The translations under genes and the position numbers were made by a program. Shown here one piece after another: positions 11,438-22,961 of a DNA stretch of 64,000 nucleotides. How positions within the stretch are numbered: the first letter of the stretch is position 1; each line of letters opens with the position of its first letter. Origin of the DNA: Leptodontidium sp. MPI-SDFR-AT-0119 (Eukaryota; Ascomycota; Leotiomycetes; Helotiales; Leptodontidiaceae); contig JAHLEZ010000019.1 of the NCBI GenBank assembly GCA_020726505.1, positions 992,001 through 1,056,000 on the forward strand, in the 5' to 3' direction. The notes under the pieces are model-generated. The model searched no databases, was not told the origin of the DNA, and was given only the letters and a program-made list of their open reading frames with translations.

Positions 11438-13005
11438 ATGGGCGCAAACCAGTCAACAGCAGCTCTCCCAAACGAGAGGCTCGTTATCGAGCGACTCCGA
11501 GCTATGGAGGTCAAGGAACAATCCGACGACTACATCCAAGTTGACGAGAAAGCCCTCGCTGGATCATCCAAGACAAAGTTCAGAGCACCATGGACAGCGG
11601 TATCGATCTCCGAGGTTGAACAGTGGGAGCATGAGCTTTTGCAGGATGCAAAGAACAGGTGGGCTTATCCAGGTCCGGATAATGTCAGCAATGGCTAATG
11701 AATATCTACAGACTCGCACTCTCTGCTCTGAGCTCCGCAGACCCAAAGACTGTCCTTACATCCCGTGCGACGACTATCAAAGACCAGCAGATCTTCAACA
11801 CCAAGATTCCATTCGAGGGGGCTCCTATTACGAATCAAAGACAATCCGGGAGATGCTGGATCTTCGCAGCTACAAACGTCTTCCGTGTTGCACTCATGAA
11901 ACGTCACAATCTCGATAAGTTCGAGCTGAGCCAGGCATACCTGTTCTTCTACGACAAGCTCGAGAAGGCGAATTTCTTCTTGGAGCAAATACTCGACACC
12001 GCTGGGGACGATTTTGATACAAGGACGGTTCAAACGCTGCTTCAGAGCCCCGTAGGAGATGGTGGACAGTGGGATATGATATATAACTTGGTGCACAAAT
12101 ACGGTCTTGTCCCGCAAGTTCTGTACCCAGATTCGTTTAATGCGCAGGCATCGGGCGCTATCAATCAATTGATCACCACCAAACTCCGCGAGGATGCTCT
12201 CCAACTGCGAGCATTGGCAACCTCTGGAACCAAATCATCAAAAGAGATCACAGCAGTCAAGGAGAAGATGATGCGCGAGATTCATTTGATACTCACTCTC
12301 ACATTAGGCCCCCCACCATCTCCAACCGCCGAGTTCACATGGAACTACCTCGACAAGAACGGCGTCGCTCACGAGTTGAAGACTACTCCTGTGGCATTCT
12401 CCAAGGAGCTTTCATCATCCAAGTCCATCCGTATGACCAATTCCACAGTTCATGACATGTTCTCCCTCGTCAACGACCCAAGAAACGAATACAATTCCCT
12501 CCTCACTGTCAACAGACTCGGCAACATTGTCGGTGGTCGGGGAATCACATACGTGAACGTCACAATGGACGTCATGAAAGAGGCCTGCATCAAGATGTTG
12601 CAAGCTGGTCTCCCGATCTTCTTTGGATCTGATGTGGGCAAGTACTCGAATTCATCATCAGGGATCATGGATCTCTCGCTTATTGATTACGAACTTGGCT
12701 TCAACGTCCGTCTTGGCATGTCAAAAGCGCAGAGGTTGATGGTTGGAGAGAGTGCGATGACACATGCCATGGTATTGACTGCTGTACATATCGAGAATGG
12801 GAAGAGCGTAAGATGGAGAGTTCAAAATAGCTGGGGTGCTACTGCTGGCACCGAGGGTTGGTTCGTTATGAGTGATAAGTGGATGGATCAGTTTGTTTAC
12901 CAGGCTGTTGTCGAGCCGAGGTTTGTGAGTAAGGAGATTAGGGATGTTCTTGACACCGAGCCAAAGGTTCTGCCGCTTTGGGACCCTATGGGTGCGTTGG
13001 CTTAA
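11438..13005 (+). CDS. bleomycin hydrolase (C1B cysteine aminopeptidase)
   Basis: Two exons, 11438-11658 and 11712-13005, separated by a 53-nt intron with a GCTAATG branch region; the spliced protein is 504 aa. The papain-like catalytic triad is visible: Cys122 in QSGRCWIFA, His425 in ESAMTHAMVLT and Asn446 in VQNSWGATAGTEGW. These motifs and the length fit the bleomycin hydrolase/Lap3 (Gal6) family, cytosolic homohexameric aminopeptidases that degrade peptides and detoxify homocysteine thiolactone. The C-terminus ends in GALA, in keeping with the C-terminal arm that occupies the active site in this family. The N-terminal MGANQS is a possible N-myristoylation sequence, an inference only. The gene is intact and ordinary for a fungus. 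Confidence 0.93.
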
Positions 13006-14794
13006 ATGCTCAGATGGTGGTTTCTTGATGAGACGATGAGATTTGTTGGGGCGATGATAATGATTGGTATTTTATGATGAGTTTACCATGAAATAATTCA
13101 AATATTCTATCCCCAGTTAGCCACTTTCATGAGACCTGATGATTGATGCTAATACATAAAGTACTTTGGCGATTATGGCTCCTTATCTAACCTGTCCTAT
13201 CAAACATGACAAGCAGAGTGCAGTTGCAATATTTACATTCCAAGAATACGACTAACGTCTGTCCATGAGTAGCAAGACGCACCCTGTAGCGAGACAAATC
13301 ATAGATACTTCGAATTCAAGCGACTTTAAATCTGTAAATATATCAAAATTTCAATATAATTTTGTTTTAATTATGTTATATGTCTCCTTCAAACACTTCT
13401 AACTTATTAATTCTGAAAATTTTAATCGCGTTGTCGCCGCTTATCTGAATCATGAAGAGCCTTTTATTATAGCGTAATAGGACCTCTCGACCTACGACAC
13501 TACTATAAAGCTCTTTTCGCTTCTTAGACTTGTAGAACGATCAGATATAGATTTCCAAGCTTTATTACAATGCTAAAAGTTAATGCTAGTATTGTGGCGG
13601 CCAAAGCATGCTACAATCGGAAAAACAAGGCCGTGCAGAAAGAGGCAGACTAGAACCGCGTATTATAGGGACAAACTGGCATCGTAAAGGAGTTGATCTC
13701 GCGAACTCTATTCTTAGAATAGAGGGGTCAAAATGCGGTCCCCCACCATCTTGGTTTGGAGACCGACTCAGGCTCCTCATTGTGCAATCAACCATGAGCT
13801 CAGGATTTGGAGGCTAAACATTAGTCTCTAAAACGAGTCCTTTAGCAAATATTCTCGGACAAGGTTTAGGCCTTCGGTGGAGCACATACCTAATCGTATA
13901 TTACTTGCTTAGAGGATGGATCCGATTGATATTCCCCCGAATGTTTACAATACAAATATAATAAATAACTGTCGGTGCAGTACCGGTTCAAGTACCACGT
14001 AATATACCGATATATCAGTATGGCGATAGAGTAAACAATGTATGGTTGAAAAATCTGTGTATTTTCTAAGAGAGTGCGAGGAGAGCCAGTCTATATACCA
14101 CGAAACCCCACCGAATGTGCACCGAAACCATTCCGGCTAGGCTTTGACCCCTGACCTTGACCCGCACCCCCCCAGACCAAAGTATGCTCATGTAGGGACC
14201 TGTGGACCAACAATAACCCGCGTAGATGTTTCACGGTACAATTGCTATAGGAAAGAAGGGGCTAGCTGTTTTTTAGGAGAAGGAATAGGGATCGATAAAC
14301 TTTGTAAAGTATAACGTAGTTATACTTAATAACGTACAAATATTTATCTAAATGTATTCTTACAAAGCTCTTATTGAGATGTAAGATAACGCGAGCTGCC
14401 ACTAATCTAAAGTAACGTATGCGAACCTTAATAGGCGTGGAATACGCTATATAAAGTTCCTACGATACTCTCCGAACCTTAACTCGATCGAGTACGTATG
14501 GAATTAGATGAAGAATTGGATTTAACGACATTATTACGTTGTGTATTACGACGCGGCTAAAATACCCCTTCTACGACTTAAACAAATTATATGGGATGCT
14601 TGGGATGTTATACTAGAGGATTTTATAAGGGGCTTTATAATTCTTAGTAGAGGAGATGTCAGGCTGTGATTGATGTACGAGGAGGACCTACAAAATACTA
14701 GGAAATCAATGATATTTACATTATCCTGCATTTGAAAGCGGTGAACCAGAAATAGAAGCGGTGAGCTGACAATTCTAGAGGATTCGAGCCCGTA
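13006..14794. other. AT-rich degenerate DNA, probable RIP-affected repeat remains
   Basis: The stretch is rich in A/T with many TA steps, such as runs near 13310-13420, 13950-14060 and 14270-14600. No frame with recognisable coding potential survives. Short frames at 13586-13817 have no known motif. The composition contrasts with the GC-balanced neighbouring genes and fits old transposon DNA damaged by RIP. The element type is not identifiable by eye. Confidence 0.5.
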
Positions 14795-14828
14795 TTTTAA
14801 CATTCAAGCCGGGGGGGGGGGGGATAGT
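14795..14828. repeat. copy 1 of a purine-tract repeat (13 G)
   Basis: The sequence TTTAACATTCAAGCC followed by 13 G (14811-14823) and GATAGTA is shared with 17603-17631. It resembles the polypurine-tract end of an LTR retroelement or another transposon terminus, but no LTR is evident. Confidence 0.6.
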
Positions 14829-15196
14829 ATCAATTGAGATGGATGTTGCGTTTGCATTCCGGCTCCCCGTGGCCAGTTTTCACAATGGGGCTTGCAGCAC
14901 TGTACAGAACTCCACATCGTCCTCGTCTCGTGAGAGGGCAATACCGCAGGATAAGTCCCCACCCCCCCATTCCGCGCACCCTGCAAAGTGGCTGGTGATG
15001 CGACGAATCTGTGTCGTTGTCCGTCCCTCGGATACCACGCTTCCACCAAGTACCCTTGGACTGCGACTGCGGGGATTATTTTGCGCTGCAGATATGAATA
15101 GGCAGACGTAATCGCCTGGGTAAAAGGTGTCGCAGTTCCCGTTAACTCTTCCCACCATTCCCGCCTGTTGTCATCAGATTGCTCTGTTCATATACG

Positions 15197-16409
15197 ATGG
15201 CGGAACCTCAAAATGTCGGCCTAGAGGCCGAGGCAGACGACTACGAAAATGATTCAGCACTTAGAGGGGAGGGTAATGCAAGTTCGACTGCATCAATCAA
15301 TTCAAATATCACGAAATATCGAGAAGAGAATGGGAGGACGTATCATGCGTATAAAGTAAGTTATAATTTTAAGATCGGAGCCGAATTTTAATACACATTC
15401 TATCTAATACACATTCTAATTGACCCAATCATAAAGGATGGCAAATATCAGTACCCAAATGATGAGAGAGAGAATGACCGGCTTAATCTCCAACATCACT
15501 TATGTAATTTGACGTTTGATGGGAAGCTGTTTACTGCTCCAATACCGAAGGAGAAACGACTTCATCGTGTTCTAGATATTGGCACAGGAACGGGCATCTG
15601 GGCAATTGACTTTGCAGATGAACATCCAGAAACGAAGGTTCTTGGCGTCGATCTTAGCCCAATTCAACCATCCTTCATCCCCCCAAACCTTATATTCCAG
15701 ATTGACGACCTCGAAGAGCCTTGGACTTTTTCCGAAAAGTTCGACTTCATCTATAGCCGCATGATGATTGGCTCTGTCGCCGACTTCCCTCGACTCTTCA
15801 AGCAATGTTTCGACAACCTCTCTAATGGAGGCTGGATAGAAACATTCGAGATCTCATTCCCAGTCCTTCTCAACGATGGTGAATTCCCAGACAATTCTGC
15901 ATTGAAGAAATGGTACGTCTCATTAGCCTTTCCATTTCCGATCAATTAATCAGAGTAGGTCCGATCTTTTTATGGAGGGATGTGAAAAACTAGGGCGTCC
16001 AGCAAATTCTGCCGAGCTCTACAAGTCGCAGCTTGAAGCAATTGGCTTTGTCGACGTCGTAGAAACGAAATATATCTGGCCGTCGAACCGTTGGCCGAAG
16101 GATCGGAAACTTAAAGAATTAGGTATGTTCTATATCCTGATGGTGGATTCGCTGCTAAATTCAAGTTAGGAGCGTGGCAGTTGGAGAACCTAATTTCTGG
16201 CATCGAGGCCTTCAGTATGGCAATCTTCACTCGTGTTTTAGGCTGGACAAAGCTCGAAGTGGATATTTTCTTGGGTAATGTTAAGAAAGAAATGAAAGAC
16301 ACTAGGATTCACGTGTATTGGAACATGTGAGCACTTGGTTGCATTGTACTTTTCTGGTCAGATGCTAACACATAGTAGATTTGTTGTCTATGGGCACAAG
16401 CCAGAGTAG
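15197..16409 (+). CDS. LaeA-like class I SAM methyltransferase
   Basis: Five exons: 15197-15355, 15437-15912, 15959-16122, 16170-16326 and 16379-16409. The introns are 46-81 nt and all junctions keep frame, giving 275 aa. The protein starts with an acidic tail, then YHAYKDGKYQYPNDERENDR, SAM motif I VLDIGTGTGIWAIDFAD, the acidic loop VLGVDLSPIQP, and the family block FIPPNLIFQIDDLEEPW. It ends YWNIFVVYGHKPE, the usual terminus of fungal TAM-domain (LaeA-like) methyltransferases. The target is unknown; LaeA itself is a global regulator, but most relatives in fungi are uncharacterised. The gene sits inside AT-rich degenerate DNA and between two copies of a purine-tract repeat, yet is intact. 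An in-frame Met six codons upstream (15179) is an alternative start. Confidence 0.85.
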
Positions 16410-16730
16410 ACCAATAGATGATAACTGCGAGTCTCTAAGCGACTCGTGCTGGGGGCAACGATCAGAGACCTATCCATGCAATCGAATTCCCCTAGCTCAT
16501 ATGCTTTCTTGATCAAGGTGTCCTTTCTTCTGTCTATTCCTTCGTTCTCTCGTTTCTTCTTATCTCCTCCTTGTTTTATTTTATCTTTGTTATATTCACT
16601 TATACAATAGCTGCTGTAGAGGTCGAGGAAATTCCTCAGGTCATGTGCTATCAAGCTTGGGCTTGGGGAATTTGAGAGCTGTCCGTTGTTCAGGTCGTGG
16701 TTTATCAATAGATTCTATTCTTGATGGTTG
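16410..16730. other. intergenic region
   Basis: Short 3' flank between the methyltransferase and the transposase relic. No gene seen. Confidence 0.45.
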
Positions 16731-17340
16731 TCATTCAGGACTTTTATATTGATGTTCAACAAGGGCATAGGAGCCGCATTTGTCCCCGCGATCCTCTTGT
16801 ACGAACTCGAGATATTCTTTATAAACCTCAGGATCGTCTAAAAACCCCTTCCTTTTAGAGACTCGTCTTATATAGCCTACGAGCTTAAAACCTGTCCGTA
16901 CAGCACGCTCGCCGAAAGAGGCAAACTCTAATTCAATCGAAGGTATATGTTTCGGAGAGATTCGCCGGTAGGAAGGAGATCGAAGAAGCCATGATTTAAG
17001 CCGTTGTCGAGTAGGAGTATCCATCTTTGCTTTCGGTGCGTATTTGCCTCGTTAAGGGGTTAATCTACTCTCTTTAGCGTGTGAAATCTGACGAAGAGTA
17101 TACCCCCACTTTAAACGTATTTCTTGTGGGTTATAACCGAGCTTAAGGGCTATTTTAATACAAATTCGATTGGTACGAGAGGTGAGAGGAACATATACTT
17201 TTCGTATAGGCGTTTGCGGAGGACGAAGGCCATTTTGAGAGTCCCAAGACTGCGTCGAGGCTTGGGAAAGTAGTATAGGCGAAGGTGATAAAGAGGAATT
17301 AGCTTGAGAGTCGGGAATCTCATAAATAAGGCGTGTAAGT
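16731..17340 (-). mobile_element. Tc1/mariner-like transposase relic (N-terminal part)
   Basis: The minus strand reads as the DNA-binding half of a fungal Tc1/mariner transposase. From about 17340 the frame gives SQASTQSWDSQNGL, LTSRTNRICIKIALKLGY, an in-frame TAA near 17048-17053, then TPTRQRLKSWLLRSPSYR, IPSIELEFASFGERAVRT and GYIRRVSKRKGFLDDPEV. The last block is characteristic of fungal Tc1-type elements just before the catalytic domain. The DDE catalytic domain is missing, and I found no terminal repeats. The TAA where a Gln codon would be expected fits a C-to-T change as in RIP. The element is dead. Confidence 0.65.
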
Positions 17341-18422
17341 GTTTGCGGCGTGCAAAGAAAGCTCTAAATATCTATTATATCGTTTGCGAAAGTAGTCGTA
17401 ATTGTAGTTGTATTATAAAGACGAGATTAAGTTGAGTTGTTTACTACGAGAGCTTTACTTTTCTGCCGATAGAGGGTCACGTGAGTAGAACGTGCGTTAT
17501 TTCTAGAGGATTCTACGATGATTTAGTTGGCTCGAAGCCCTGTTCTACCCCCTGATGCAGACCCTCTAAACCCCCTACAAAACCCCCTGCAAAATCGTTG
17601 AATTTAACATTCAAGCCGGGGGGGGATAGTAGTAGATACGGAGTAAGCCGGTTGGCTGGGATTACCAGGCCTCCCATTGTTGCATTCATAGAGAGAGCAT
17701 TGTCGTAAGGATCGTGATGGTGCGACGGCGAGAAGAGGGAGCTGAGCTGAGCTCATGCTCGTATCTTATTTAATGCGATGTTCTCCAAAGGAATAATCGC
17801 TGTCGCGACAATCAAGAGGATCGAATCTAGAGTGGCAGATCGAGGGTTCTGGCTTCAAACTGGTCTTTCCGTTAAAGCTTTTAGCTGGCGCAAGCCCAGT
17901 GAACTAGCTGTCGTAACCCTTGATACAACTGCCGTATCGCCCTTCTTGTGCGGTTTTGTATGAATAATGCCTTGCCCAGGGGAAGTATCTAGTGGCGTTG
18001 TATGATAGGTAGTATGCTTATGAGGAGTACTAAACGTTGACTCCTAGGATTTGTGTTGTCGTCCTTTCGGTCATTTGATACGATATAGAATCGTCGATCG
18101 ACTACTATAACGGAGTAGTGTTGTGTGTTTTGAGTACGACTTCCTCTGGTAGAGAGGAGTTGAACGAGTGCTTAACAAATCGGTATGTGCTTGCATACGA
18201 TGAAGTTGAATTTGCGAAGTTTGGTAAGTGAGGCTCCACCGGTCGTTTGGCGCTCTTTCGAATAGGGATCTAGAACTGGCCCCAAAGGAATCCCTGACTT
18301 ACTTTTTCTAAATTTAGCCGGTGGCAGTCGTAGCCGAGGAGCCCAAACAGGCCCTTGTCCACTCACCACGGCTCACCTCCTGCTTAGTCTATAGCAGCGA
18401 CTGCTCAGGTCCAAAGACGGAA
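17341..18422. other. AT-rich degenerate DNA
   Basis: No supported gene. It contains the second purine-tract repeat (17603-17631) and a run of CCCCCT-type short repeats near 17548-17590. Confidence 0.45.
17603..17631. repeat. copy 2 of a purine-tract repeat (8 G)
   Basis: TTTAACATTCAAGCC, 8 G (17618-17625) and GATAGTA, in the same orientation as the copy at 14795-14828. Sequences outside the shared core differ. Confidence 0.6.
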
Positions 18423-19168
18423 ATGGAAATTGCTTACGTCAAGATTCCGATATCGAACTTCCTGTTGCGCGACTTTCACTTATTAGAGTGCTTTGAACCC
18501 AAAGACAAGTATTATGCATTGGCGAGCATGGCCATACCTAAAATCCGCGTTTATTACTCGTTATCGGTCCCTGAAATCTTTCAGCAATTTGCTGAGACTG
18601 TGCTAGATAATGGCGAATGGGTATGGGTGTTCTATTGTGCTGCACAAACCGTGAGCAATCAGCATCGAGAGCGATTGCAACTGCCGTCGTGGTTCCAGAT
18701 CCACGCTTGGTAGATTTTCATTATGGAGGAGACGATCCTCCGATGGGTATACAGATATCCCAAAGCGACTCGTTAGTCTACGATGTTCGCTGCTTAGGAG
18801 TCTTACGACAGCACGAAGGGGGCCTCGATTCAAGCTTCCACCCAATGTGGGATGATCTCTTTTGGCAAGTCTGCAGCTCTCGTGAGCCATCAAACGAGAT
18901 CCCCGAGGTTATTCAGCCTAGCCCACTACAGCTCCAGGTCGATCTTGCTCCTCCCGAAGTACTCTCCGGCGATATACTCTGCTCGTGCTTGGAAAAGCTG
19001 TTGTTTAGGGATGTGTGGATAATCCTACATCTCATGGACGAGAAAACTCAAACATACCGCCTTGTTGGGGCGCAAGAATCAAGTTTTGCGCTCTCTAGGT
19101 CAATATCCAAGATACAACATGCGAAAAGTTTTTCCAAATGCCCCAAGATCAAAGTGCGGATTATTTGA
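18423..19168 (+). pseudogene. HET-domain protein C-terminal relic
   Basis: The first frame reads KDKYYALASMAIPKIRVYYS, then LSVPEIFQQFAETVLD and QHRERLQLPSW. This matches the post-HET region of fungal incompatibility proteins (pattern DKVYALLGLA...VDYSLSVEEVY..FA...LPSWVPD). At 18692 the frame breaks: restoring one base would continue LPSW into VPDPRLVDFHYGG, which lies in the next frame. That frame goes on to LSGDILCSCLEKL and TYRLVGAQ, like the GDxICV...YRLVGECYVHGIM C-terminus of the family. The N-terminal HET domain itself (SHTW, CCID, RGWTLQE blocks) is absent upstream. I conclude it is a decayed fragment, not a working gene. Confidence 0.6.
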
Positions 19169-20149
19169 ACGTGGCGCCCTAGTACGATCGAGTATACTCA
19201 CAGGTTGTACGTATCTATATCCAGCCCTTTACCAAAATCTAACTGTTACAGTAAATGGGTAAATGGGTGCAGGATGCCATGTCACCGGGCAATTGGTGCT
19301 ATGTAAGGGCATCTCATGTTACTCCTTAGCTAGCCATCCTTGGTAAGATCTTACTTTACAATAATATCAGCCTTCGCTCTCAGCATGCACTCCTTGTAAC
19401 ATTATATTTCCATTATCAGGTCGTAACTCCTCGTCGCTTATATCGCAAGTGTTATGATCGTCATCGGTGTTGATGAAATGGTGGCCGTCGATGCCGATCA
19501 AAACATGCGTGTCTTGGTGCCCTCGTTTCCGTGCCGCAGGCTCACCGTCCAGTGCCGGGTCGGCTGGGGCAGAGGAGCCTCGAGATGCTCGTGACAGATG
19601 AGAGTGCTCGCTATTGATTGGAGTTGCTGAATGCATGGGGTAGACCTCAGACTGTACTTTGCTTAAGGGGTCAGCGGAAGACGCTGTTTGAGACGTGTTC
19701 TGTCAGCAACCTGTTCCTTAAACTTTCCAAAACCAGGGACACTCGTAGCGTAACAACTTATCTTTAAGCTTAGCAAGTACAGTAACGTGGGGCTGAATGA
19801 GATTCCCAATTGATCTTTACTGATCCAGGTGCGGGATTTATCGACCAGGACTCGAAAATTTTCTTGCCTTTGCTACACCTGTCATAGCGCATACGGATGG
19901 TTCCCAGGATGTGAGGCTCTGTTGAGGATAAGAGCGGGCTGCTGTTTGATTAACTGAGGTCGCGCTCCTTTGCACATATTCATCAGCCCTTAGCGCCGGA
20001 ACATGTGGACCATCTTTTCACACCGGAGTAACTCCTGGACTGCATTCTTTTTACCTTTAAGTATCTTTAAAATTTGATGTTATATCACCTTGTTATAGAA
20101 TCTTTTACTAACTGCTCCGAATTTCGAAGAAAACACTTTAAGAGTTTTA
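19169..20149. other. intergenic, nothing assignable
   Basis: An 89-codon minus-strand frame at 19367-19636 starts with ATG but has no recognisable domain; I do not call it. Confidence 0.45.
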
Positions 20150-21215
20150 TCAAGTCCAATAATAAGAGAACTGCTTCAACCCCATCAAATCATCCCCAAA
20201 AGCACCCGCCTCCCCCTCCCCACCCGCCCCAGCACAAACAACCAACGGCAAAAAATGCTCCTCTCCCCCCACAGGATGCGCCTCCTTACTCCCAACCCAC
20301 TCTCTATACCCCTCTAACGCCCTCCCTCTCTCCTCCACATCCCCAATCTTCACCGTCTTACTCAACCTCTCACTCCACTCCTGATTCCTCTTCCTAAACC
20401 CGCCCTCATTGGCTTGACCCGAGAACATAGCGCGTAGGTTATGCATTGTTGGCATTCCGCTCCCGATGATAGCCACGCCCGAGTCGCGCAAGGGGGAGAG
20501 GGCTTTGCCGAGTGCGAAATGTTGGGCTGGTGAGGCGGAGCGGAGGACGGAGAGTTGGATTATGGGGATGTTTGCTGTGGGGTTGATGAGGAGCATTGGG
20601 ATGAATACGCCGTGATCCCTATTATAGAAAAATATAAGGTTAGTTGAAATCTAAATTCAAATCGAAACCCAATTCCGACTCCAAATCTAAATACACCACC
20701 ACAACCTCCTCCTCCCTTTTGCCCCTTTTCTATTCCTCTTCTCCCTTTCTCTTTTCTTTCGCCTTTCGCCTTTCTTCTATTTCTTTTCCCTTCTTGCTCC
20801 CTTCTTCTCTTTCTAAGAGGGTTACAGGGAAAAGTAAAAAAAAGAAAAACACTCACCACCCCCTAACCCCATCCATCTTCGGCTCAAACCCCGCCCCCTT
20901 GAGCACCCCAAACACCTCGTCCGCAACCCCCGGACTCCCAGGCGCCGGATACTTCAACTTATACGACTCAGCCGGGAAGCCTCCATAATCATAATACAAG
21001 CTATGGCTCGGGGCGTTGCTGATGGTAGGTTGTGCTTCGGACCAATGCGCTGTCACGAGTATGATCGCACGTGGTGCTTGAGGGGTTCCGAGGTTGAGGA
21101 GCTGAGGGACGCGGGTGGTCATTGATTTTATGAGGGAAGCGTGCCCGGGGTCGTTGAGGACGGGCATGGGACCGCCGCCGTGGCAGACGGCGATTACGGG
21201 GGCGCGGGTGGGCAT
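20150..21215 (-). CDS. LigB-type extradiol dioxygenase (DOPA 4,5-dioxygenase-like)
   Basis: Two exons, 21215-20857 and 20618-20150, flanking a 238-nt intron; the spliced protein is 275 aa. The junction gives RGWDHGVFIPMLL, the conserved LigB/DODA block. Other family marks are AVCHGGGPMP, ILVTAHWSEAQPT, a YDYGGFP motif, IIGSGMPTMHNL and EEHFLPLVV, supplying the expected His ligands. Members are non-haem-iron or zinc ring-opening dioxygenases or putative aromatic dioxygenases, about 270 aa long. The start at 21215 (MPTRAP) fits the family; an ATG 24 codons upstream would add a basic, Thr-rich leader that could target mitochondria. The intron is purine-rich on the coding strand, unusual before an acceptor. 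The substrate is unknown. Confidence 0.88.
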
Positions 21216-22752
21216 TGTTTGTGTTTTTGTTTTTGTTGTTGTGATGGACTTGGTAATAGTGGTGAGGAGGCGTCGTCTAATTCGCATATCCCGATGCCAA
21301 GGATTGCGGGGTGGTGGGCGATCTCTGATGGATGCAGTATGCAGTACAGACTTCAGGGGTGTTTTGTCTTGTAGATGAATAGAGAGAGGGGGGGTTTAGT
21401 GCAGGTCAAGCTTTTGATATACCTCTTTCCACACTGGCGAAGTAACCGGTCCCCCACCGGATTGGTATTTGTGGTCAGTTACTGATCTTGACTAAGCGTC
21501 CGGAACGGATGTTGTAAGCACGGAGATTTTCCGCGCCAGCCAGCTAGCTGGAACTGCCGAAGCAAACAATTACACTTACCGAAGCTCTCAAATCGAATGT
21601 TGTAGATTGAAAATTCGATCGATATATTAATCGGTTACGCTTCGTAAGTGAAGATGAGACGCACATTTCCTAAAAAGCGAACTCTGTCATGACCTTCCTC
21701 GCTTCACCATTTTTCACCACTCTGATTTTCGTTAATGTGAGGGAATGAGCGAAGCCACTGAAAAGGGGCTCCTCGCTAAAAACCCATGCCAAGAACTCAA
21801 GCATTCAACGCTTCAGCCTTGTTTCGCCGTTTTGTTTTCGCTTCCCCACGTCAAGACACGGAGAGTTTGATCGCCTCTTCGGATTTTGTGGGGATGGCAT
21901 CATGACAGCAAGCAAGCAAGTCAGTGCTTGTTTTCGCTTGAGACGATCTTTCTTTTTTGGAAGCTGGTTTCAATGCGTGACATCTGAAAACGAGGTTGCT
22001 TTGACTGGTTGATGTGTTGGGGTGAAGCATGATTTGACTTGAGATGGGCGATCGAGATCTTCAGATTTTCACGTCTGTACTGTAGTGCGTGTTGCATTCC
22101 AGTGTAAAATAACTTACTAGAAGTCATTCGGGCCCCTTGAATATCTTCCACTTGGAAAGGTAGCCCAGCCCAACTAAGCTTAAATCATTTATGTCTAAAC
22201 AGCTTCAGAGTATAACTTTATTCCAGAGAAATTCATCTTGATCACGACGGACAATTTTTCGTTCTAGACCCACTGAGTGGACTACGGATACCTGTTTGAT
22301 CGCTGCGTTTGATTTACACGCGCTGATTGTTTTGCGTCCCTGGTCACGTTTCCAGCTCAATCGCAGCCGATCTTCCCACAAAACCCGGGTCTGGTACCTT
22401 GGTGAGACCGGGGAAACCTAGACGGCGGGTAACATGTTTGGAATGTCCACTTTTTGGCATCCTGCCACATCAAATTTCGCCAATCAGAGGAATGAATTAA
22501 TTAGTGCTCCAGGGTAAAATGCCGTCTAGTCTTCCACACAGCGGCAAATCAGCTAGCGTGCGGTGTTTCTGAAGGAGCCGCTGTTCTGCATCTGGCTGTC
22601 ATCCCGTCTCATCGGACCATTTCGAGGCGAAACATCGTCGATGATCGGACGTCGAGACTAACGGAGGACTTCGAGCAAGATCCTCTCGACTCTACTCTAG
22701 CGTCGGGTAGAATAGCTTGTTTCTCTTCCCTGCCATCTCTCCAAGAGCCAAG
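21216..22752. other. large intergenic region
   Basis: About 1.5 kb without a supported gene. A minus-strand frame at 21921-22151 is Lys/Asn/Gln-rich and unconvincing. The stretch probably holds regulatory DNA for the divergently arranged flanking genes. Confidence 0.45.
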
Positions 22753-22759
22753 TATATAT
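22753..22759 (+). promoter_or_regulatory. TATA-like box upstream of the micro-exon gene
   Basis: TATATAT lies about 200 bp before the ATG at 22962. It is followed by pyrimidine-rich DNA, as in highly expressed fungal genes. This implies a 5' leader of roughly 150 nt. Inference only. Confidence 0.4.
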
Positions 22760-22961
22760 TCCACCCTCAATCCACAACAAGAAATCTTTCCTCATCGTCC
22801 GGCACGTTTCCATTTCATCCCATTCAGTCTCCATTCTTCCACATTATCGCCTTTCTTCCAGCTGGTCTGCTATCTCATTCTTAACTCTCAGTTTTATAAT
22901 TCGCACGACATTTATTGCTTTATTTCAGCTCTCTCTCATCCAGTCAAAACCAGCCGCAATC

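Noticed and set aside
19367..19636. 89-codon minus-strand frame with ATG
   Set aside because: No family match; sits in degenerate DNA.
9176..21215. Possible secondary-metabolite cluster (reductase, methyltransferase, dioxygenase)
   Set aside because: No backbone synthase, transporter or P450; genes are widely spaced with unrelated genes between.
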